NCBI RefSeq assembly: GCF_003261635.1
Contig: NZ_QFXK01000033.1
Span: 124,001 to 188,000 of the forward strand
From: Kribbella monticola
GTDB lineage: Bacteria > Actinomycetota > Actinomycetes > Propionibacteriales > Kribbellaceae
DNA: 64,000 nucleotides
Direction: 5' to 3'
Shown here: positions 1 to 9,078 of the stretch, piece by piece
Numbering within the stretch: the stretch's first letter is position 1
Layout: each line of letters opens with the position of its first letter
The notes under the pieces: model-generated
Databases searched by the model: none
What the model saw: the letters and a program-made list of their open reading frames with translations, nothing else
What the model was told of the DNA's origin: nothing
Translations under genes and position numbers: made by a program

Positions 1-563
1 ACGTCGTGGCTGACCTCGATCCCGCGGATCGTGCGGCCTTCGAGCGAGGTGTTCTTCAACGTGAACTGCTTGACCTTCGTCGGGTACTGCGTCGCCAGCG
101 CCGCGAGCTCGTTGTTGTAGTCGGCGAGCTGCCGGTACGCCGTACGCCCGCTCGGCAAGGTCGCCTTGATCGCCTTGTTCTTGACGGCTTTCGCGTACGC
201 CGCGTCGGCGGCCTCGCGCGCCTTGTCGGCGCCGACCAGGTCGTCCTCGATCACGGTCCAGCGGAATCCGGCGAGTTGCAGCAGCTGTCGGTCATGATTG
301 CCATAGGCAACCAGGTCGACGAAGTTCTTGCCGGCCGACTCGGCCAGATCGAGGTCGAGGGTGTTCAGCCGCTTCTTGTCCGCGGCGGTCGGGGTGCTGA
401 CCCGCAGCAACTGGATCAGCTCGGCGTTCGCGTAGGCCTGGGCCTTGTGGTCGGGTGGTGCAGCAGCCTGGACCTGGCTGCCTGCCCCTGAGGCGGCACC
501 GACGGCGAGCACCGCCGCTATCGCCAAGGGGATGAGTCGGTGCCATCGGGCGGGATGGGACAC
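1..563 (-). CDS. Secreted M14-type zinc carboxypeptidase, N-terminal part (cut by window edge)
   Basis: Only the first ~187 residues are inside the window; the gene continues past base 1. The GTG start at 563 has a GGAGG-type ribosome site a few bases upstream. Residues 1-35 form a signal peptide (Arg/His-containing start, Ala/Leu core, Ala-rich end), so the product is exported. Residues ~140-187 contain the pattern YRQLADYNNELAAL, then TSLEGRTIRGIEV, which is the entry to the catalytic domain of actinobacterial M14 metallocarboxypeptidases. The zinc ligands (HxxE...H) would lie outside the window, so activity cannot be checked here. It reads leftward, away from the monooxygenase that ends at 672. 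Confidence 0.75.
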   Translation of the reverse strand, partial: MSHPARWHRLIPLAIAAVLAVGAASGAGSQVQAAAPPDHKAQAYANAELIQLLRVSTPTAADKKRLNTLDLDLAESAGKNFVDLVAYGNHDRQLLQLAGFRWTVIEDDLVGADKAREAADAAYAKAVKNKAIKATLPSGRTAYRQLADYNNELAALATQYPTKVKQFTLKNTSLEGRTIRGIEVSHD

Positions 564-671
564 GGTGACCTCCAGTAGTGAGGCTATCGCAATGGGTAAC
601 TGGAGCGTAGGGCCCTTGCGATCCCCTTGGAAGCCGTTCGGCGATGTGTGCGGGGAAACAGTCGCGCTCGG

Positions 672-1829
672 TCAGCGGTGACCGAGTGCGGAGAGCTGCT
701 CGGCGAGGGTCCTGCGGAAGCCGGGCAGGTAGGAGAGCAGGTGAAGACCCGCGTTGCGGGCGGGTCGCAGTACGGAAGGTGCTGTGGCCAGGCGGGTCAA
801 CCGGTGAGCGAGCGAGACGACGCGAACCGCCTCGGCGCGGTTCTCGGTCGCGTAGGCGTCCAGACCGTCCTCGTTGCCGGTGGTGAGAGCTTCGGCGAGC
901 GCGTTGCCAAGCGTGACGGCGTCGCGGAGGCCGAGGTTCATGCCCTGACCGCCGGCGGGGCTGTGGGTGTGGGCGGCGTCGCCCGCCAGGACGATGCGCC
1001 GGTCGCGGTACCGGTCGGCCACCCGCTCGTGGATGCGGAAGCGCGATCCCCAGACCACCTCGGTCACCCGGGCCGTCGACTGCTGCGGGCCGCGTGCGTT
1101 GAGCAGCCGCTGCGCGTACGTCACGTCAGGGTGCTCCGGTGCGTCGTCGACCTCGGCGACCAGACGGAAGGAGCCGTCGGGCAGGGGAGCGGCGACGAGC
1201 ATGCCGGGGCGCGAGAAGTACAGCAGTACTTCGTCCGGCGGCAGGCCGCCCTCGACGCGGACATCGGCGAGGGTGAAGTTCAGCGGCAAGACGTCGTCGC
1301 CGCCGGTGAAGCCCAGTCCGGCGAGATCGCGGATCCGGCTGTTCATCCCGTCCGCCGCCACGACGTACTGCGCTTGGATCACCTCGCCGCTCTCCAGCGT
1401 CACCTCGGCGCCGTCTTTTGTCTGGCGGACGCCCGACGCGACGTACGGGCGGTGGACCTTGCCGCCCAGCTCCTCGAGGCGCTCCAGCAGGACCTGCTCG
1501 GTGGTGCTCTGCGGAATCATCAGGACGTACGGGTACTCGGTCGGCAGGTGGTCGAAGCGGATCGGGACCAGGGTGCGGTCGCCGTCGGCGATGTTGAACT
1601 GCTCGACGGGGCGGCCGAGTTCAGTCAGGCGCTTCGAGACGCCGAGCTCCTCCAGCATCTCCAGCGTGCGCGGGTGAATGACCGAGGCGCGCGAGGTGTT
1701 CGCACCGGCCGCCTGCCGGTCCACGACAGTGACGTCACGACCGTGGGCGGCGAGCGAGGCCGCCACTGCCAGTCCGACCGGTCCGGCACCCACCACCAGC
1801 ACCTCGGTCCGCTCCGGAATTCCGTTCAT
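672..1829 (-). CDS. FAD-dependent aromatic-type monooxygenase (PheA/TfdB family)
   Basis: Class A flavoprotein hydroxylase of about 385 residues, expected to hydroxylate a small (often aromatic or polyketide) substrate with NAD(P)H and O2. Visible motifs: the N-terminal Rossmann GAGPVGLAVAASLAAHG, the mid-protein DG motif (VVAADGMNSRIRDLAG), and the FAD-ribose GD motif (RRIVLAGDAAHTHSPAGGQGMN). All three FAD_binding_3 signatures are intact. I place the start at the ATG (1829), because AAGGAG sits 8 bases upstream; the in-frame GTG at 1838 overlaps that ribosome site. A TetR gene is divergent across a 105-base region packed with dyads, so substrate-responsive repression is likely. The substrate cannot be deduced. 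Confidence 0.88.
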   Translation of the reverse strand: MNGIPERTEVLVVGAGPVGLAVAASLAAHGRDVTVVDRQAAGANTSRASVIHPRTLEMLEELGVSKRLTELGRPVEQFNIADGDRTLVPIRFDHLPTEYPYVLMIPQSTTEQVLLERLEELGGKVHRPYVASGVRQTKDGAEVTLESGEVIQAQYVVAADGMNSRIRDLAGLGFTGGDDVLPLNFTLADVRVEGGLPPDEVLLYFSRPGMLVAAPLPDGSFRLVAEVDDAPEHPDVTYAQRLLNARGPQQSTARVTEVVWGSRFRIHERVADRYRDRRIVLAGDAAHTHSPAGGQGMNLGLRDAVTLGNALAEALTTGNEDGLDAYATENRAEAVRVVSLAHRLTRLATAPSVLRPARNAGLHLLSYLPGFRRTLAEQLSALGHR

Positions 1830-1847
1830 CTTTCCCACTCCTTCCAG

Positions 1848-1877
1848 GTCAACATCCGTTGGCCAACGCTTGTTGAC
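1848..1877. promoter_or_regulatory. Double TetR-type operator dyad next to the monooxygenase start
   Basis: A 30-base imperfect palindrome: outer arms GTCAACA (1848-1854) and TGTTGAC (1871-1877), inner perfect palindrome CGTTGGCCAACG. It can be read as two back-to-back copies (1848-1863 and 1862-1877) of the 16-base dyad found intact at 1906-1921, each matching one arm fully and the other in 5 of 7 bases. It lies just upstream of the monooxygenase ribosome site, the expected place for repression. Confidence 0.6.
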
Positions 1878-1905
1878 TTCACTCTAGAACTGCTCCGCTT
1901 CCCAA

Positions 1906-1921
1906 GTCAACACTTGTTGAC
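1906..1921. promoter_or_regulatory. Perfect TetR-type operator dyad GTCAACACTTGTTGAC
   Basis: Perfect inverted repeat with 7-base arms and a 2-base spacer, ending 13 bases before the TetR start codon. The same arms recur at 1848-1877. Position between divergent genes fits autoregulation plus control of the monooxygenase. Binding by the adjacent TetR protein is inference. Confidence 0.6.
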
Positions 1922-1934
1922 CTACGGTGGTCCC

Positions 1935-2534
1935 ATGACGGAGAAGACGCAGGCTGAGGCCCTGGCGGACGCAGGGGGTGGGCGGCGGTCGGAGCGGAGT
2001 CGGGCGGCGATTCTGGCGGCGGCTCGGGAGCGGTTCGCGGCTGACGGGTACGAGCGGGCGACCATCCGGGCGATCGCGGCCGACGCGGCGATCGATCCGG
2101 CGATGGTGATGCGCTACTTCGGCAACAAGGAGAAGCTCTTCGCCGCGGCGGCCGAGTTCGACCTGCGGCTGCCCGACCTCAGCGCCCTCCCGCCCGACGA
2201 GGCCGGAGCGGCGCTGATCAACCACTTCCTCAACCGCTGGGAGGACGACGAGTCCCTCAAGGCCCTGCTTCGCGCCAGCGTCACCAACCCGGTCGCCGCC
2301 GACCGGATGCGCGAACTGTTCGCCGGCCAACTCGGCCCGATGATCGCTCGCCTGACCGACCCCGCCGACGCCGGCACCATCGCGACGCGAGCCGGCCTGG
2401 TCGCCACCCAGGCACTCGGCTTCGCCCTCTGCCGCTACGTCCTGGAACTCGAACCGATCGCAGCCCTCACTCGCACCGAAGCGGTCGCCTGGCTGAGCCC
2501 GACGATCACCCGCTACCTCACCGGCACGCCCTGA
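1935..2534 (+). CDS. TetR/AcrR family transcriptional regulator
   Basis: 199 residues, the normal TetR length. Residues ~22-68 are the DNA-binding domain: RAAILAAARERFAADGYERATIRAIAADAAIDPAMVMRYFGNKEKLF, a textbook TetR helix-turn-helix ending in the YFGNKEKLF recognition-helix signature. The C-terminal part matches the TetR_C_17/33-like ligand domain layout but has no diagnostic ligand motif. It is divergent from a flavin monooxygenase and three operator-like dyads lie between them, so it probably represses that gene and itself. The frame is open further upstream, but the ATG at 1935 is the first start that keeps the HTH at its usual position and leaves the promoter free. Confidence 0.9.
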   Translation: MTEKTQAEALADAGGGRRSERSRAAILAAARERFAADGYERATIRAIAADAAIDPAMVMRYFGNKEKLFAAAAEFDLRLPDLSALPPDEAGAALINHFLNRWEDDESLKALLRASVTNPVAADRMRELFAGQLGPMIARLTDPADAGTIATRAGLVATQALGFALCRYVLELEPIAALTRTEAVAWLSPTITRYLTGTP

Positions 2535-2613
2535 ACTGACCGGCCACCTTGTCGATTACGGGCTCGCGCCGTTCGTCGGCCATGTGAACAGCCCATACGA
2601 AAGGACAACGACC

Positions 2614-2964
2614 ATGGCTCGATATTTGCTGCTCATCCACGACAACGAGGCCGATTACGACGCCGCCTCCGCCGAGGTCCACCGGGCCCACGACGAGGGA
2701 CACGAGGCGTTCGCCCGCGAGCACAAGGACGTCATCGTCGGCAGTGGCCACCTGCAACGGTCGTCGACCGCGACCGTCGTCCGGGAGGACGGCCAAGGCG
2801 GCTTCCTGCTGACCGATGGCCCGTACGCCGAGACGAAGGAAGCCCTGGGCGGCTACTACATCATCGACGTGGCGACTCTGGACGAGGCGCTGGCCGTCGC
2901 GAAGAAGCTGCCGTACTTCGGCAAGGTGGGCGACGCTGCCGTCGAAGTACGGCCGATGCACTGA
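2614..2964 (+). CDS. YCII/DGPF-domain protein associated with ECF sigma factor
   Basis: 116 residues, a single YCII-related (DGPF) domain. The family hallmark is seen as LTDGPYAETKEALGGYYIIDV in the middle, after an MARYLLLIHDNE start. The ATG at 2614 has AAGGA about 9 bases upstream; an in-frame GTG at 2584 is less likely. The stop is one base before the ATG of the sigma factor, so the two are co-translated. DGPF proteins next to ECF42-group sigma factors are a known conserved association; the biochemical role of the DGPF protein is unknown. Confidence 0.9.
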   Translation: MARYLLLIHDNEADYDAASAEVHRAHDEGHEAFAREHKDVIVGSGHLQRSSTATVVREDGQGGFLLTDGPYAETKEALGGYYIIDVATLDEALAVAKKLPYFGKVGDAAVEVRPMH

Positions 2965-2965
2965 G

Positions 2966-4213
<1,248 letters not shown>

Positions 4214-4291
4214 CCGCGACGACTCGGCTGGATGCGGTGGCAGCCCGGCTGGATGCGGTGGGAGCCCGGCCAGCCGCGGTGGCAGGCCTGG

Positions 4292-5032
4292 CTAGACGCG
4301 CGCTTTGTTCTGGCGGCGCTTGGTGTCCTGGAGGAAGAGCCAGGCGACCGCGGCGCCGACGACGAAGCCGCCGAGGTGTCCTTCCCAGGAGACGTTCGGG
4401 ATGGCGAACGAGAGCACCGCGGTGACCGCGACGTACATCAGGATCCAGGTGATGTCGAGGCCGCGGGCCTTGCTGATCACCAGCAGTGCGCCGACCAGGC
4501 CGAGCACCGCGCCGGAGGCTCCGAGCGTCGCGCTGCCCGGGGCGCCAAGGATCCAGACCGCGACGCCACCGCCCAGCGCGGAGAGCAGGTACAGCACGGC
4601 GAACCGGAGCCGGCCGAGCATCTGCTCCAGTGGCGGGCCGAGCTGCCACAGCATGAAGAGGTTCGAGAAGATGTGGAAGATCTGCACGTGCGTGAACGCC
4701 GACGTCAGCAGTCGCCACGGCTCGGAATCGACCAGGACCGGGACCAGCACCAGGTCGCTGACGACGCGCGGGCTGCCGGTCCGGACGGCGATGAACACCA
4801 GCACGTTCAGCGCCAGCATGCTGATCGTGACGATCTGCGGGTTGCCGCGCTGGATGCCGCCCAGTGACGTCCGGGTGCGAGGCACCGAGCGGACGCCTTC
4901 GGTGAAGCAGGACGGGCATTGGAACCCGACGGATGCGCTGTTCATACAGGCCGGGCAGATCGGCCGGTCACAACGCTGGCATCGGACCCCGGCGGGCCGA
5001 TCCGGGTGCCGGTAGCAGACGGTGTCGGTCAC
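4292..5032 (-). CDS. Rhomboid intramembrane serine protease with N-terminal zinc-finger-like domain
   Basis: 246 residues. The N-terminus carries eight likely metal ligands in B-box-like spacing (C6, H9, C18, C21, C26, C29, C39, C42). The membrane domain starts near residue 65 and has all rhomboid landmarks: HIFSNLFMLW with Asn124 (oxyanion), LGASGAVLG with catalytic Ser173, and WEGHLGG with catalytic His219. It should cleave membrane proteins within the bilayer; substrates are unknown. GTG start at 5032 with AAGGA upstream. It is followed upstream by cyclophilin and DUF5324 genes, an arrangement I recognise from other actinobacterial origin regions. Confidence 0.93.
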   Translation of the reverse strand: MTDTVCYRHPDRPAGVRCQRCDRPICPACMNSASVGFQCPSCFTEGVRSVPRTRTSLGGIQRGNPQIVTISMLALNVLVFIAVRTGSPRVVSDLVLVPVLVDSEPWRLLTSAFTHVQIFHIFSNLFMLWQLGPPLEQMLGRLRFAVLYLLSALGGGVAVWILGAPGSATLGASGAVLGLVGALLVISKARGLDITWILMYVAVTAVLSFAIPNVSWEGHLGGFVVGAAVAWLFLQDTKRRQNKARV

Positions 5033-5092
5033 GCCGTGGTCCTTCGCACTAGTTCACCGGCCGGGCGCGGTAGCGGCCGGCCGGTGGCTGAA

Positions 5093-5635
5093 TCAGACGG
5101 TCTTGCGCTCGATCTTGACGCTGTTGATCACGATCGGCTCGATCGGCCGGTCGCCCGGCGCGGTCTTCGCGGTCGCGATCGCGTCCACGACCTTCTTGGA
5201 GTCGTCGTCGACGACCTCGCCGAAGATGGTGTGCTTGCGGTTCAGGTGCGGGGTCGGGACCACGGTCACGAAGAACTGCGAGCCGTTGGTGCCCTTGCCG
5301 AACTGGATCCCCGCGTTCGCCATCGCCAGCAGGTACGGGCGGTCGAACTGGAGCTCCGGGTGGATCTCGTCGTCGAAGGAGTAGCCCGGCGAGCCGGTGC
5401 CGGTGCCGAGCGGGCAGCCGCCCTGGATCATGAACCCGTCGATCACCCGGTGGAAACCGAGGCCGTCGTAGAACCGCTCGTGGCTCGGCTGACCCGTCTG
5501 CGGGTCGGTCCACTCCTTGGTGCCCTCGGCCAGGCCGACGAAGTTCTGCACCGTCTTCGGGGCGTGATCGGGGAACAGCTTGATGACGACGTCGCCCTTC
5601 GTCGTCTGCAGCGTCGCGAACAGTTCTTCGGCCAC
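5093..5635 (-). CDS. ppiA: Cyclophilin-type peptidyl-prolyl cis-trans isomerase
   Basis: 180 residues, one complete cyclophilin domain with no signal peptide, so cytoplasmic. Active-site signatures are present: FHRVIDGFMIQGG (catalytic Arg and Phe), GKGTNGSQFFVTVVPTPHLNRKHTIFGEVV. Function: proline isomerisation during folding. GTG start at 5635, preceded by GAGGAG at good spacing. It reads in the same direction as the rhomboid gene (60 bases between), and both diverge from the DUF5324-like gene at 5888. Confidence 0.95.
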   Translation of the reverse strand: MAEELFATLQTTKGDVVIKLFPDHAPKTVQNFVGLAEGTKEWTDPQTGQPSHERFYDGLGFHRVIDGFMIQGGCPLGTGTGSPGYSFDDEIHPELQFDRPYLLAMANAGIQFGKGTNGSQFFVTVVPTPHLNRKHTIFGEVVDDDSKKVVDAIATAKTAPGDRPIEPIVINSVKIERKTV

Positions 5636-5887
5636 GAGATACTCCTCATCGGTTACGGCTTACGCATCGATCCTGTCATGCGACGCCAACCGGACCCGCA
5701 TCGAGGCGCCGGTCAGCGGTTTCCGCAGGACCAGGGGTGGGTCCGGGTCGGCCTGGAGCGTTTATCGCCTGGGTACGACGTACGATGCAGACGAAGCCGG
5801 AAATGTCCAGAGCCGTACCAGGTCGTCCATGTCGCCGATGGGCCAGTAAGTCAGGCGTCAGCGACGGGGCGCCGCCGAGGAGGAACC

Positions 5888-6691
5888 GTGGGTTTGTTGA
5901 AGTCCAAGGGCCGGGTCGAGTCCGCGAAGGACCGGGTCCGGCCGTTCGCCGAATCGGCATCGCAACGGGTCGCGCCGGCCGTGGGCACCGCACGGGAGAA
6001 GGTGTCGCCGTACGCCGAGAAGGCCGTCGAGCGCGGCGCCACCCTCGCGCATGCCGCGGTCGAGAAGGCGGGCCCGGTGATCGACGACGCCTTGAGCAAG
6101 GTCGGTCCGGCCACCGAGCACGCGGCCGAGAAGGCGCGTGAGCGGTTCAACGACGACGTCCTGCCGAAGGTGACCGCCGCACTGGCCACCCTGGCGGCCG
6201 CGGCCGAGCCGGTGATGGAGGAGACGTCTCGTCGGGGCAAGGCCACCAAGGCCGCGCTCAAGGGTGAGATCGACGTACCGAAGAAGAGCCACAAGCTGCG
6301 CAAGGTGGTGCTGTTCCTCGGCTTCGGGGCGCTCGCCGCCGCGGCGGTGAAGAAGCTCCTCACCCCGCCGGAGCCGGCCTGGCAGTCGACCCCGACCAGC
6401 GGCCGCGACTACAGCTCGGCCCCGGCCGGTACGACGACCCGTCCCGCCGCCGAGAAGCCGGCCGGCACCGCGCCGACCGCCGCGGAAGGCGCGGCCAACG
6501 TCGCCGCCGCCAACGGCAAGACCGATGCGCAGACCGACGCCAAGACCGAGAGCAGCACCGAGGACAAGGCCGAGGTGAAGGCCGACGAGGCCAAGACCGA
6601 CGTCTCCGCCTCGAACGGTGCCGCGAAGAAGGCGACCGGAGCCCCGCGCCGGTCCACCGGCTCGAACAGCACCAAGCCGTCCGAGTCCTGA
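5888..6691 (+). CDS. DUF5324-like membrane-anchored protein with Ala/Lys-rich tail
   Basis: 267 residues starting at GTG 5888 with GAGGAGG closely upstream. Residues 1-135 are amphipathic helix repeats (KDRVRPFAESASQRVAPAV, then similar AEKA/HAAVEKA units), likely coiled coil. One membrane segment lies near residues 140-160 (VVLFLGFGALAAAAVKKLL). The remaining ~100 residues are low-complexity (Ala, Thr, Glu, Lys), ending SNSTKPSES. Layout and neighbourhood (cyclophilin, rhomboid) match the DUF5324 proteins of actinobacterial origin regions; function unknown. A strong hairpin follows at 6711-6747. Confidence 0.8.
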   Translation: MGLLKSKGRVESAKDRVRPFAESASQRVAPAVGTAREKVSPYAEKAVERGATLAHAAVEKAGPVIDDALSKVGPATEHAAEKARERFNDDVLPKVTAALATLAAAAEPVMEETSRRGKATKAALKGEIDVPKKSHKLRKVVLFLGFGALAAAAVKKLLTPPEPAWQSTPTSGRDYSSAPAGTTTRPAAEKPAGTAPTAAEGAANVAAANGKTDAQTDAKTESSTEDKAEVKADEAKTDVSASNGAAKKATGAPRRSTGSNSTKPSES

Positions 6692-6710
6692 GCCTTACCG
6701 ACCGCAACGG

Positions 6711-6747
6711 CGAAGGCCGCGACCCCCTCGGGGACTCGCGGCCTTCG
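6711..6747 (+). terminator. Rho-independent-like hairpin after the DUF5324 gene
   Basis: Perfect 12-base stem (CGAAGGCCGCGA, 6711-6722, pairing with 6736-6747) and a 13-base loop, 19 bases after the stop codon. Followed by GTCATGTC rather than a U run, as usual in high-GC actinobacteria. Confidence 0.7.
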
Positions 6748-6893
6748 TCATGTCAGGAACCTTCGGCTTCGATTGACCGAAGGCCTCGGTGGGTCCAGAC
6801 CTCGTTGGTCGAGGCTCAGGTGGGTCGGAGAGCCGCGGCTGGTCTTGGGCTCGGTTGGCGAGAGCCTCGGCCGGTAGGGCTGGGGCGTTCGGC

Positions 6894-7229
6894 TCAGGTG
6901 GTGGTCTGGTCGGAGCTGGGGGTGTCCTCGTCTTCGGCTGGTGGGCGAGTGGTCGTGATTCGACCTGCGGAGAGCAGCTGGGTCGCGTAGCGGTGGGTTA
7001 TGCAGGGGTAGGTGCCGCCGCATTCGCGGCAGACGGCGTCGTTGCGGTGCAGCCAGGGCACGACACCGAAGCGCTTGATCCAGGTCAGCGGCTCACGATC
7101 GGGAGCATGCAGCTGCATCGCCGACCGTGCGGCGTCCTGGATCTCGGGCGCCGACCACTCTTCGGCACTCTTGTCCATCAGATCGCTCAGGTCGGGGTTG
7201 GGCGATGAGTCGGACGGGGTCTGGGTCAT
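6894..7229 (-). CDS. Conserved-looking small hypothetical protein with CxxC and CxTH motif
   Basis: 111 residues, family not recognised. ATG start at 7229. The core (SAPEIQDAARSAMQLHAPDREPLTWIKRFGVVPWLHRNDAVCRECGGTYPCITHRYATQLL, split here only for description) has three cysteines and a histidine in CxxC-x4-CxTH spacing, suggestive of a metal site. Both ends are hydrophilic and disordered (Ser/Pro/Thr). Codon use is typical of the genome. No membrane segment. A 200-base stretch between 6692 and 6893 holds only the hairpin at 6711. Confidence 0.6.
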   Translation of the reverse strand: MTQTPSDSSPNPDLSDLMDKSAEEWSAPEIQDAARSAMQLHAPDREPLTWIKRFGVVPWLHRNDAVCRECGGTYPCITHRYATQLLSAGRITTTRPPAEDEDTPSSDQTTT

Positions 7230-7340
7230 CTCGTTCGTCTCCGGGGCAGGGGGTCGGAGCGGTGGGGGCAGTGCGTAGTACCGGCGCTACGCGTGGTGAT
7301 GTTAGACCGCCGCGGGCTCACCGCGGACGAGAGCCTTTCA

Positions 7341-7820
7341 CTAACCCCACAGTGTTTCGAAACTGACCCGGGCCTCGAGCTCGAGCAGGTGGCGCTTGCG
7401 CGGGATCCCACCGCCGAACCCGACCATCTTGCCGCCGGCGCCGACCACCCGGTGACACGGCACGACGACGGCGATCGGGTTCCGGTTGCAGGCCACGCCG
7501 ACCGCGCGGGCGGCCCCGGCGTCGCCGACGATCTTGGCCACCTCGCCGTAGGTCTGCATCTCGCCGTACGGGATCCGGCGGAGCTGCTGCCAGACGGCGC
7601 GCTCGAACTCCGACCCGCCCGGCACCGACAGCGGAATCGAGAACTCGGTCAGCTCGCCCGCGAAGTACGCCTTGAGTTCTTCCTGCGCCAGCAGCAGCAC
7701 CTTGTCGCGGACGATCCCGGGCTCGACCTCGGCCGTTCCCATCCGCAACCGGCACAACCCGACATCGTCCACGGCCAGGGACAGGTCACCGATGGGCGAA
7801 TCGATCACGGACCAGCGCAT
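7341..7820 (-). CDS. ogt: Methylated-DNA--[protein]-cysteine S-methyltransferase
   Basis: 159-residue O6-alkylguanine repair protein. The acceptor motif VVPCHRVVGAGGKMVGFGGG gives the suicide Cys at ~122, and the helix-turn-helix/arginine-finger part (FERAVWQQLRRIPYGEMQTYGEVA) precedes it. It transfers the alkyl group from DNA to itself. ATG at 7820 has AAAGGA at 7 bases; the frame is open further upstream but without a better site. No Ada-type regulatory domain, so an Ogt-like stand-alone enzyme. Confidence 0.95.
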   Translation of the reverse strand: MRWSVIDSPIGDLSLAVDDVGLCRLRMGTAEVEPGIVRDKVLLLAQEELKAYFAGELTEFSIPLSVPGGSEFERAVWQQLRRIPYGEMQTYGEVAKIVGDAGAARAVGVACNRNPIAVVVPCHRVVGAGGKMVGFGGGIPRKRHLLELEARVSFETLWG

Positions 7821-8048
7821 GGGTCGTCCTTTCTGCCTCAACACCCATGATTCTCCGCCCCGGCACCGACAGTTTTCGCCGCCCGCGCCACGGGGAACCG
7901 GGGTGGACGCACTACCCGGCGCGCCATCGACACGCATGGTTCTCGCCCGGCTACGCCCGGTTGTGCTATTTCTGATTTCCCCGCCGCACAAGGGCGGACA
8001 TCGCCCGGCCGCTCATCCCTGGCGCCGGGCCTGGCGACAGGGGTGCAG

Positions 8049-8846
8049 GTGACCGGTCCCTCGGCGTACGAGCCGAATCCGTACGACGTACCGGCGTACG
8101 GCGAGCGGGTGCCGGCCGGGGCGCAGCGGGTGCCGCAACCGCCGCCGATGGACCGCTGGTTCACCTCCGAGCAGGCGATGGGGCTCAGCGCCTCGATCCT
8201 GATCGGTGTCGACACGGTGGCGAGCTGGGCCTCCGCGTGGGCCGACTGGAACTCGTACGCCGTGCTGAAGGCGTACCCGGGTGACGAGGCGAAGCTGGCC
8301 GAGGCCGACCTGATCTCCGGCTCGACGGGCATCGTCTCGGCGCTGGCGCTGTTCGCGGCCGCCGTGGTGTTCATCGTCTGGCTCTGGCGGGTCCGGTGGA
8401 ACGCGGAGATGTTCTGCCGCGGCGAGCACCGGCTGACCAGGGGCTGGGTGCTGGGCAGCTGGATCTGCCCGGTGGTGAACCTCTGGTACCCGAAGTGGGT
8501 GGTCGACGACATCGTCGCCGCCAGCGATCCGCGGACCTCGCCGCACACCGTCAGCCTGCGCACCGTCCCGGGCACCCGGCTGGTCTGGGCGTGGTGGATC
8601 ACCTGGGTGGTCGGGCTGGTCCTCGGCAACGTGGCGCAGCGGAGCACGCTGGACGGCGTACCGCAGCTCGGTGAGGTGCGGACGAACGCCGTACTGTCCA
8701 GCATCTCTGCAGTTGCGACAACGGCCGCGGCGGTGCTTGCCATGATGTTGATCAAGCGCATCAACGACCTGCAGATCAGCCGCCCGTGGACGCCGTGGTG
8801 GGCCGCCGATCAGGCGCCACCGCCGTTCGGCGCGCCGGGTCGGTGA
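8049..8846 (+). CDS. DUF4328 membrane protein (paralogue 1)
   Basis: About 265 residues. N-terminal ~35 residues are Pro/Tyr-rich, then four to five membrane segments in the DUF4328 arrangement. Recognisable family stretches are VFIVWLWRVRWNAEMF and GWVLGSWICPVVNLWYPKWVVDDI, with the ending ISRPWTPWW. Function of DUF4328 proteins is unknown. I prefer GTG 8049 (AGGGG five bases upstream); GTG 8043 is the alternative. It is followed 230 bases later by a larger paralogue (9079), and a third lies at 24137-25489. Confidence 0.85.
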   Translation: MTGPSAYEPNPYDVPAYGERVPAGAQRVPQPPPMDRWFTSEQAMGLSASILIGVDTVASWASAWADWNSYAVLKAYPGDEAKLAEADLISGSTGIVSALALFAAAVVFIVWLWRVRWNAEMFCRGEHRLTRGWVLGSWICPVVNLWYPKWVVDDIVAASDPRTSPHTVSLRTVPGTRLVWAWWITWVVGLVLGNVAQRSTLDGVPQLGEVRTNAVLSSISAVATTAAAVLAMMLIKRINDLQISRPWTPWWAADQAPPPFGAPGR

Positions 8847-9078
8847 GGCCGGGCGGAGAAGCTGCCCGGTAAAGGAAACCCGTCACGGACGGTTCAATCG
8901 CTCGTTACAAGTGGTGATGGGCGTACGAAAAGAACTCGTTAAGTCGATACCCTCTGTGCTGGCACCGACTCCACACTCGTACTTACTTCGTGGTATCAAT
9001 GTGGCTCGGTCACGCGGGGGCAGGATTCGATCGAAACGCCGAACAGACGGAGTTCCAGCAACGCGAGGGACGCAAGAC

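Noticed and set aside
627..1934. Extended upstream start for the TetR gene
   Set aside because: The open frame upstream is the mirror of the monooxygenase; the HTH begins just after ATG 1935.
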